Shown in pieces: positions 57,033 through 64,000 of a stretch of 64,000 bases of DNA. Source of the DNA: Vibrio superstes (GTDB lineage: Bacteria; Pseudomonadota; Gammaproteobacteria; Enterobacterales; Vibrionaceae). Position 1 is the stretch's first letter, and each line of letters opens with the position of its first letter. The stretch is from positions 434,001-498,000 of the forward strand of contig NZ_BCUR01000001.1 of assembly GCF_003569005.1 (NCBI RefSeq), given 5' to 3'. The notes under the pieces are model-generated. The model was not told the DNA's origin, did not search any database, and was given only the letters and a program-made list of their open reading frames with translations. A program made the translations under genes and the position numbers.

Positions 57033-58651
57033 TGGTTATTCTCCACTTTACTTGGAGAAACACGCTTAGTAGCAAGCTCCAATATTTCAGGGTTTCGACT
57101 ATTAATGATGAAGCTTCTGCCATTTTTTGAGTAATACTGAATTACTTTGATCAATTGAGAAATAGACTCTAGGTCTAGGTCTTGCTCTGGACAATCTAAC
57201 AACACCAGCGATGTAGGTTTGGCAAGTTGCGCTGTGATAGCAACAAGCTTAATACTGCCATCGCTTAGGTTATTACCTATCTGCATACCGACCTTAGTCT
57301 CAACACCATTTGGTAAATCAGCAATAATTCTTTGCAACCCTATCGCTTTTGCTATGGTTTGCGCCGCTTCGTTATTGTTAGAATCAAAGCCACTTAAATT
57401 GTCTAGCAAAGAACCAGAAACAATCTGCGGCTGTCTGACCACCGCACTAATTTGTGATAGATGATTATGAGCCTCTTCACTGAGCACGACTTCATTCCAA
57501 GCAATCAATCCGGAATCGACGTTCTCGACCCCCGCTACTGCCGCCAACAGATAACTATTCACAAGAGTGTCTGATTCGAGCACCACTACATCACCAGGCA
57601 TTACATCAAAAGAATATTCATAAGGCGTGCTGAGTAACGAAATCTTCACTTCATCGAGTTGTAACTTCTGCAGTGGTTCTAAGTAAGTGCGATTAGATAG
57701 AGACTCTGTATGATCAATAGCGTTGAGCAATTTAGAAACAGCTTCATTCGACGCTTTAAAGGTACTGTACTTTAAACGAAGTCCCATGAGTGCGCTCATG
57801 GGTGCGACTGCACGACCAGATAATATAGAACACGCTGCTAGCCCTCCCGTGGTTAGCGTACCCGCTAATACATCTAAACTGCCCACCAAAACAATCGCGA
57901 CCGATGTACCCAGTGCGGCTACTTGGATAGCTTCTTGTGCTATGCTCGTCTGCCGCTCTGCTTCAGAACTGGCAAGCCAACGTTTTTGGTTGAGTTTTCG
58001 AAAGAAGTGAAAGATTTTAGCTTCGTTTGCTTGTGCCTTAATGGTCTCGATCTTTGAGAAAATAGAGACCACTAAGTCACTGCGGTCCAGTTCAGTATTG
58101 GCCGCATTTTGCGCATGGGTATTAGAGCGATGGGAAAAAACCCACACTAGAGTTGCTGTGATGGCCCATACGATGATAGGGATGATCACTAGGTTTCCAC
58201 CAACGTAGTAGACCAAACCTAAAAAGATCAACACGAACGGTACATCTATCAAGCCACTGACAAATCCACCCGAGTAAAAGTCTTTAATTTGACTAATTCC
58301 TTTAAAGCCCTCTTGTAAAGTACCTGGATGTAGGGCCCTAACTTGCTTAAAGGAAATGCTATCTAGCTTATGAACCAATATTTCATAAGAACTGCGCTCT
58401 GTATTCGTGGCCGCAGCACCTAACAGCCAAGTACGGACAAAGCGTAGAAAGGCGTCTAGCACTATCGCAACGCTCGCTCCTGCTAAAAGTAGCGTGGCAG
58501 TACCATAAGCTTCGTTAGGTAGAATTCTGTCGTAGATCTGCAAGACAACCAATGGAATGGCTAAAGACAAAATATTAATAAGTAGTGATGGCGCCAATAC
58601 TTCTTTAATTGTTTGTCTTTTTCTTGCGCTGGTATCGAAAAAGGAATCCAT
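57029..58651 (-). CDS. Type I secretion ABC half-transporter, keeps signature-like motif, lacks Walker A
   Basis: 540 residues; membrane region (LAPSLLINILSLAIPLVVLQIYDRI, the typical RTX-exporter start) without a C39-like domain, then a degenerate nucleotide-binding domain. Walker A position reads GDVVVLESDTLVNSYLL near 359 (no GxGKS). The signature is LSDGSIKLVAI near 463, Walker B is LVLLDCPEQ near 485 (Cys for Glu), and the H-loop position reads INSRN near 515 (no His). It cannot bind ATP normally by itself, but can offer LSDGS across the dimer to the 681-residue partner. First gene of the operon. The pairing recalls the two-ATPase RtxB/RtxE exporters of V. cholerae, which is established knowledge. 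Confidence 0.88.
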   Translation of the reverse strand: MDSFFDTSARKRQTIKEVLAPSLLINILSLAIPLVVLQIYDRILPNEAYGTATLLLAGASVAIVLDAFLRFVRTWLLGAAATNTERSSYEILVHKLDSISFKQVRALHPGTLQEGFKGISQIKDFYSGGFVSGLIDVPFVLIFLGLVYYVGGNLVIIPIIVWAITATLVWVFSHRSNTHAQNAANTELDRSDLVVSIFSKIETIKAQANEAKIFHFFRKLNQKRWLASSEAERQTSIAQEAIQVAALGTSVAIVLVGSLDVLAGTLTTGGLAACSILSGRAVAPMSALMGLRLKYSTFKASNEAVSKLLNAIDHTESLSNRTYLEPLQKLQLDEVKISLLSTPYEYSFDVMPGDVVVLESDTLVNSYLLAAVAGVENVDSGLIAWNEVVLSEEAHNHLSQISAVVRQPQIVSGSLLDNLSGFDSNNNEAAQTIAKAIGLQRIIADLPNGVETKVGMQIGNNLSDGSIKLVAITAQLAKPTSLVLLDCPEQDLDLESISQLIKVIQYYSKNGRSFIINSRNPEILELATKRVSPSKVENNQ

Positions 58652-58963
58652 TTAAGTTCTTACACTCCCTGTAAGCGGTGTTTCATTAAAAATTGTATAA
58701 TTAATCAATAGTTACATTAAAAAGATAACAAGTTTAGTCTAGTCTCTTTGACGCGTATTTCACGCACTAAATAACCCTAATTATCATTTTCTGTCTAATG
58801 CACTATTAATGGTGATGATCGGCCATGGGATACCCAAACGCTTTTGCCGAGCTATGTTGTATCCCACAAGCAACGATCAAAGACGGTGACTTTCCAACAG
58901 GATCGGCAATGAGCCATGGGTCGATATCGATTCTGACACTGTGACGAATCTTCGAGCACTTTT
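58652..58963. other. Gap between the exporter operon and adhesin 2
   Basis: About 310 bp. No convincing gene: a 39-codon plus-strand frame (58825-58944, MGYPNAFAELCCIPQATIKD...) is the only candidate and has no clear ribosome site. The exporter promoter is probably in 58652-58760, which is AT-rich. Confidence 0.5.
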
Positions 58964-61900
58964 CTACGCATGATTCTCCGTCCAATCGTAATGAACAATC
59001 ATCGAATGGTCATGCTGAAGAAGGTCATCATGATGTTTGTGATGGTCATCGGCAGAGTTTGTTTCCGCGCCATCAGCATCAGCAACAATTAAACCATGCT
59101 CATCCAATACTGGTGCTTTGTCAGAATTCAAAACCAAATCTAGGTCTTGGGGTAATGCTTGATCGCCCGATTGATGCTGAGGCTCATTAATACCTAACTG
59201 ATCTAGGTACGCTTGTGCGCCTGTATGAGGTGCATGGTTTGATGCTAAGGCTTCAAGAGTCACCGTCTCCACTGGCGCATCTAGCATTGGTTCGTCAGCA
59301 GTAGGTGGCGGTGGTGCAGGTTGAGACGGTAACGTATCAACATGCAGTGATGCCGTAGCCGGTACATTGCCTCCATTGCCGTCTTCAACGTTGTAGCTAA
59401 ATTGGATGTCGCCAGTAAAGCCTTTATCAGGTGTGACAGTCCAAGTACCGTCATGATTATCAGTCACTTTTGCATGCTGCGCAGTTAGTTGAGAGATCAT
59501 CAAATCAGCATCTGTATTATCGGGATCGGTTACACTCGCCAACAATGCAGCCTTCACTAACGTTACTGGCGAATCTTGAGTGATATTTCCCAAAGGAACA
59601 CTCCCTGAAACAGTTGGCGCATCATTTTCACCCGTAATAGTAACGTGCACATCATATTCGGTCCCATCCTTGGTGTGTACTGTCAAAGTATCTACCAAAG
59701 TATCACCAACATTTAGAGCTTTCACCGCAGGGTTTTGCTTATCAGTTAAGGTGTAACCCCAGTGGCCGTGCTCATCGATACCCAAAGTACCGTATGTACC
59801 ATGTAGTCCAGTTTCTGCTAGGAAGCCTTGTTCGCTTGCTCCATCTGGATCTTGCACTGATAGCTCTGCAGCAGCCGTGCCACTTAGTGAGCTCTCACTA
59901 ACCATGCCTTGGCTTACTTCAGTTATCACTGGTTTATCATTCACAGCCGCCAAGTGCATGGTTGCAGACTGTGCTACTGAGCCACCATTACCATCTTGTA
60001 TTTGATAGCTAAACACTACTGGGCCATGGTAGTTGGCCTCAGGTGTATAAACCCAATGACCGCTTTGTTCGCTAACACTGCCATGATCCACGGTTAAACC
60101 ACTGATATCTAAATTGTCTCCATCTGCATCGCTGGCACCTTGTAGCAAATCAGCATCCACAATTTGGATTCCAACTTGGTCTTCATCACCAGCAGGCAAA
60201 GTCACTATGTGAGCAACTACTGGTACGTCATTTATTGACACCAATTGCATAGTTGCAGTTTGTGCTACCGAGCCACCATTACCATCTTGTACTTGGTAAC
60301 TAAATACTACTGGACCATGATAGTTCGCTTGTGGCGTAAAGTTCCAATGATCACCCACTTTGGTAACTGTGCCGTGGTCAGCCGTAACAGTGCCAACAGA
60401 CAGGCTATCACCCTCTACATCACTCGCTCCTTGTAATAGTTGAGCTTGAGTGATCTGAATACCTGTTTCATCTTCATCAGCGTTAGCAAGTGTTACTACA
60501 CTGCTGACAGTTGGTGCATCGTTAGCACCATGAATGGTTACAGTGACATCATGCGCGGTGCCATCTTTTGCCATTACAGTAAAGGTTTCAGTTAGTGTTG
60601 CACCTGCTGCTAATGCCTTAATCGCATGGTTATTATTGGCCGCGTTATAACTCCAGTGACCATTGGTTTTTAGATTAAAGGTGCCGTATGTGCCTTGCTG
60701 GGGTTGAGCTTGGAACTTAGCCTCTCCATGATCTGGATCTACAACTGTTAATATGCCACTAGTATGTAGTTCGCCATTACTGTTCACATTTAACCCTGAA
60801 GTCACTGCTTCATGGGTATCGCCAGCTATAACAGCCGTGTCATTAGTACCTTTTACTGTGATAACAACGTTATGAGTAGTTCCATCAGCCGATTGCACTG
60901 GGATGGTATCGGTTTGGGTATCACCTTGGGTTAAAGATTGCGCCTTAGCTGCGTCTAAATCATAGTGCCATTGGCCATACGTACTTAGATGCAGCGTGCC
61001 AAATGTTCCAACAATATCACCTGATTGGAAGTGATCTTCACCATTGTCTATGTCGGCAACACTTAGTGTGCCAGATGCTGATATTGTACCGTCTTCGGTA
61101 ACCGCACCAGTGACACCTCCGCTGATAGTTGCTGCTTCATTTACTCCGGAGAGGGTCACGGACACAGTATGTGATGTGCCATCCTTAGAATATACTGTAA
61201 AGCTTTCCGTAACGTGCTGCCCATCAGGAATCGCTTTTACTGCATCCGGGGTGTCAACGTGATATTGCCAGTTACCATCTTTATCAATCTCTACATGACC
61301 GTAAGGAGTTTGTTGCAAGCCTGTACCTGCAGTGGTGTTGTCCGGTTGGATATGAGCATCAGCTTTAAAGCTTGCTTCATCGTGGTCTTTATCTGTTACT
61401 TGAAGTTGCTGCTGAGCGGTTGCAAAAGTATCAGATAGAGTTGGACTATCAACTACCGTTACACTATCTGGGCCTTTAATTTCAGCCGCATCATTAGTAC
61501 CAGTAACAACAATCTCAATATCTTTAGGAACACTAACTCCATTATGATTATCTGTAGCGACGACATGCGCTACAACTGTCACCTGTTCTCCTGCTTTCAA
61601 ATAGTCATAACTACCATGAGTTGCATCAAACGTGTAGTGACCATTTGCATCTAACACAAAACCATCTGGTAAAGTCTCTCCGGGCTGCGGGCCGAAAGTA
61701 ATAGTACCCGCATCATTGTCAATATCATGTGCCTTTAGGTCACCAGCTATGCCATTCGATTTCCCTTCATTAATGCTTACCGCTGTAACGCCTTCTATGA
61801 CTGGTGCATTATTCTTGCCAACTAAAGTAACTACAATTTCCTGAGTAGCAGTTCCATCAATTGAAGTGACTGTGAAATGCTCTTCAATCTGTTCATTTTC

Positions 61901-64000
61901 ATGAAGTTGCTGCGCATCTCTACGATTATTATCAACCGTGTAAGTCCAATCGCCGCCCTTAGTGATCATCAAAGTACCGTAATGAGGGCCTGGTCCAGTC
62001 GGTGTCAAAGGAGATTTAGGGACTTCGAATCCATTTTCACCTTTGTCAACGTCATGAACTTGAAGTGTCCCTGTTGCAGTAGTTAATTGGGCAGGGGAAT
62101 TTGCTAAAGGGTCTAACCCAAGCTGTTCTGTAACGCTATCTGAAACTGTAGATGTTGCCGTTCCTGTCGCATGACCTGAAATGGTAGCTCCGTCATTGGT
62201 ACCCTGTATATCTACCGTCAAATCGTAGGTTGTCTTGTCTGGTGCTCCGTCTCTAGTATGCAGAGTAAAGCTTTCTTGGAACACATCACCGTCACCCAAC
62301 GCTTGAACATCTTTGGCGTAGTTCTTCATCAAGTGATATTGCCAGTTTCCGTCTCGATCGATCTCTAGATAACCATACTTACCAGCTATGTGACTGTTCG
62401 CAACAAAGTGTCCTTCTCCGGTATCTGCATCGGTAATTTGCAAATGGCCAGAAGCAATCTGTTCAGCATTAAGCCCGGCGGCATCCTCTTTTACATGCTC
62501 TTTAGTTGGATCAGTTGTTACGTCTTTGAAGGTTGGAATATCATTCACGGGATTTACTGTAATCTCGACAACTCCGTTAGTTGATAGATGTGGGCCATTG
62601 TTTGCATCTACGAGACTATCTGTAACCGTGTACTCCAATTCAACTTTGCCATTAAAATTGGTTGCAGGAGTAAATGTATAACCTCCTTGACCATCATGAG
62701 TTAGCGTTCCTTGACTAGGATCCTTCAAGTGAACATTTGATAATGACAGATGTTCGCTGGCGCCATCTGTAGCGAAATCGGGGTCTTTTACTACGCCGGA
62801 GTCACCTTTCATACCTGAGCCTATGATGTCTTGCTCAGTAAATTTGATTGCCGTATCTTCATCAGTAACACGAGTGAGTTTAGTAACCGTTGGCTTATCG
62901 TTTACCGAATCTACATGCAGCGTTGCTGTAACTGTTGTTGATGCAAGCCCATCGGTAATTTCATAGGTAAACACCACATCCCCATGGAAGTCTTGGTCAG
63001 GGATAAACTTATAGTTCCCATGCCCAAAATCTTGGAATTTACCGTGAGATTGACCTGTTTGCTGAATGTTTGTTACATATAGCTTGTCGCCATCAGCATC
63101 TTGAGCGTTGGCTAAACCGACTAGGTCTAAGCCTTGTCCTGAATGTGAACCAGATACAGGCGTGGAATGCAGGTTAACAGCCTGATCTTCATCTGAATGT
63201 TGAAGATCTACTTTTGAGTCAGCCGTTGGTGCGGCATTTCTTCCATGAACAGTGAAATGCACAGGTGTATCAACCACACCACCATGACCATCATTTACCT
63301 GAACCCAAGCAGTTACGTCCTTAGTTTGACCTGGAGCTAATCCTTTTATTAAAGGATCACTATTGGAAGGCTGATAGGTGTAGTGCCCATCGCTAGTAAT
63401 ACTAAAGCCTTGCAATGCAGGGTGACCACTCGAAGGAGCGACACCAAATGTGAGATGATCACCATCAACATCCTTGGCTTCAATTTCACCCTTAATCTGC
63501 ATTGTGTCCACTTCAACGATATGGTTAGTTTGCCAATCGGGTAAAATTTGGGAGTTGGAACCGCTAAGATCACTCACTTGTACATGAGTTTCTCCAGTAA
63601 TCACAGGTTTATCATTGGTACCATGGATTGTCATGGTAATGACCTGTGAGCCGCCGTGATTACTGGTAATCGTAAAGGTCTCTTGAAGCTTTTCGCCCTC
63701 AGCGAGTTGGTTAATTGGATCGCTGTCACCATCATGTTTGTATAGATGATATGTCCAGTGCCCTGGATCGCTAGCGCTAGTCCCAGGGACTACAGTAGCG
63801 TAACCATACCCATTACTGCCCTCAATGTGGTTTGAACCAGTGACACCGTGCGGGTTTTCATTCGGGCTATTAGCGGTAACGTGACCTTCACGTGAATCTG
63901 GTGCACCTGACCCAGTTTTTGTTGATTCACCCTCCTCCGTAACTTCGCCGGCAATATCACCATGGATAACGTCGACAGGTTGTTGTGGTGGTACCACAAC
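58964..64000 (-). CDS. Giant VCBS/cadherin-like adhesin 2 (5' end beyond window)
   Basis: At least 1679 residues; the frame is open to the right edge, so the true N-terminus lies outside the window. Tandem VCBS-like units (GYLEIDRDGNWQYHL, DGTSHTVSVTLSGVNEA) alternate with cadherin-like units (FHGDVVFTYEITDG; YHGPVVFSYQVQDGNGGSVA, which occurs twice in a row near the C-terminus). The C-terminal 120 residues are acidic: AYLDQLGINEP, DLDLVLN, then a His/Asp tail (DDHHKHHDDLLQHDHS), matching the order seen in adhesin 1. No RTX nonapeptides seen. It ends 313 bp from the exporter operon start, on the same strand, so it is probably an upstream neighbour of its own exporter. Confidence 0.9.
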   Translation of the reverse strand, partial: VVVPPQQPVDVIHGDIAGEVTEEGESTKTGSGAPDSREGHVTANSPNENPHGVTGSNHIEGSNGYGYATVVPGTSASDPGHWTYHLYKHDGDSDPINQLAEGEKLQETFTITSNHGGSQVITMTIHGTNDKPVITGETHVQVSDLSGSNSQILPDWQTNHIVEVDTMQIKGEIEAKDVDGDHLTFGVAPSSGHPALQGFSITSDGHYTYQPSNSDPLIKGLAPGQTKDVTAWVQVNDGHGGVVDTPVHFTVHGRNAAPTADSKVDLQHSDEDQAVNLHSTPVSGSHSGQGLDLVGLANAQDADGDKLYVTNIQQTGQSHGKFQDFGHGNYKFIPDQDFHGDVVFTYEITDGLASTTVTATLHVDSVNDKPTVTKLTRVTDEDTAIKFTEQDIIGSGMKGDSGVVKDPDFATDGASEHLSLSNVHLKDPSQGTLTHDGQGGYTFTPATNFNGKVELEYTVTDSLVDANNGPHLSTNGVVEITVNPVNDIPTFKDVTTDPTKEHVKEDAAGLNAEQIASGHLQITDADTGEGHFVANSHIAGKYGYLEIDRDGNWQYHLMKNYAKDVQALGDGDVFQESFTLHTRDGAPDKTTYDLTVDIQGTNDGATISGHATGTATSTVSDSVTEQLGLDPLANSPAQLTTATGTLQVHDVDKGENGFEVPKSPLTPTGPGPHYGTLMITKGGDWTYTVDNNRRDAQQLHENEQIEEHFTVTSIDGTATQEIVVTLVGKNNAPVIEGVTAVSINEGKSNGIAGDLKAHDIDNDAGTITFGPQPGETLPDGFVLDANGHYTFDATHGSYDYLKAGEQVTVVAHVVATDNHNGVSVPKDIEIVVTGTNDAAEIKGPDSVTVVDSPTLSDTFATAQQQLQVTDKDHDEASFKADAHIQPDNTTAGTGLQQTPYGHVEIDKDGNWQYHVDTPDAVKAIPDGQHVTESFTVYSKDGTSHTVSVTLSGVNEAATISGGVTGAVTEDGTISASGTLSVADIDNGEDHFQSGDIVGTFGTLHLSTYGQWHYDLDAAKAQSLTQGDTQTDTIPVQSADGTTHNVVITVKGTNDTAVIAGDTHEAVTSGLNVNSNGELHTSGILTVVDPDHGEAKFQAQPQQGTYGTFNLKTNGHWSYNAANNNHAIKALAAGATLTETFTVMAKDGTAHDVTVTIHGANDAPTVSSVVTLANADEDETGIQITQAQLLQGASDVEGDSLSVGTVTADHGTVTKVGDHWNFTPQANYHGPVVFSYQVQDGNGGSVAQTATMQLVSINDVPVVAHIVTLPAGDEDQVGIQIVDADLLQGASDADGDNLDISGLTVDHGSVSEQSGHWVYTPEANYHGPVVFSYQIQDGNGGSVAQSATMHLAAVNDKPVITEVSQGMVSESSLSGTAAAELSVQDPDGASEQGFLAETGLHGTYGTLGIDEHGHWGYTLTDKQNPAVKALNVGDTLVDTLTVHTKDGTEYDVHVTITGENDAPTVSGSVPLGNITQDSPVTLVKAALLASVTDPDNTDADLMISQLTAQHAKVTDNHDGTWTVTPDKGFTGDIQFSYNVEDGNGGNVPATASLHVDTLPSQPAPPPPTADEPMLDAPVETVTLEALASNHAPHTGAQAYLDQLGINEPQHQSGDQALPQDLDLVLNSDKAPVLDEHGLIVADADGAETNSADDHHKHHDDLLQHDHSMIVHYDWTENHA

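Noticed and set aside
58825..58944. 39-codon frame MGYPNAFAELCC... next to adhesin 2, faintly PAAR-like
   Set aside because: Too short, no clear start signal, and the PAAR resemblance does not hold over the expected GxxxxxG pattern.

Overview
The window looks like chromosome 1 of a Vibrio (Gammaproteobacteria), plausibly of the Splendidus clade. The grounds are the cysD-cysN-SLC13 permease-cysC order, the many palindromic intergenic repeats around the sulfate genes, the VCBS-repeat giant proteins and the type of mobile island. The species is inferred from content, not from any search.

Layout. (1) 1-4860: surface-polysaccharide export genes wza-wzb-wzc on the minus strand (wzc runs off the left edge), with an exact ops/RfaH recruitment element 77 nt upstream of wza. 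(2) 4861-6112: an IS3-family element whose usual two-frame transposase is fused by one extra A in the slippery run. (3) 6609-12948: sulfate activation and uptake (cysD, cysN, SLC13 permease, cysC) and a DHH phosphoesterase, separated by palindromic repeats. (4) 13427-15079: a SWIM zinc-finger protein. (5) 15293-24166: polysaccharide assembly, with an initiating sugar-phosphate transferase, two GT2 glycosyltransferases, an AT-rich polysialyltransferase-like enzyme, a Wzx flippase and rmlBADC (dTDP-L-rhamnose). No Wzy polymerase is visible. (6) 24447-28865: two GIY-YIG proteins, three related small lipoproteins, a VirK/YbjX protein, a MazG-like pyrophosphohydrolase and REP-like hairpins.

(7) 29187-38591: a 2871-residue VCBS/cadherin-like adhesin and a lipoprotein. 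(8) About 38778-53675: a mobile island of the gamma-mobile-trio type (gmtY-gmtZ-gmtX), followed in the same coupled operon by a coiled-coil protein and a RecD-like helicase. Its cargo includes a TrlF/Ppl-type PHP-SMC ATPase (anti-phage defence family), several small unknown genes and an IS3 remnant. Candidate ends are an 11-bp inverted repeat (38778 / 53665) with a second inverted 8-mer about 120 bp further in on each side. (9) 53698-64000: a type I secretion operon (HlyD-type adaptor and two ABC half-transporters) and a second giant VCBS adhesin that continues past the right edge.

How the parts fit. The two adhesins share a C-terminal pattern (a Y-x-D-x-x-G motif, then DLDL, then a D/H-rich tail), so both are probably exported by the same type I machine. 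The island now sits between adhesin 1 plus its lipoprotein and the exporter, and seems to have split one adhesin locus. The two ABC subunits are degenerate in a complementary way: one keeps Walker A and the H-loop, the other keeps the signature motif, and neither has the catalytic glutamate. The exporter is therefore predicted to be an asymmetric heterodimer with at most one working ATP site.
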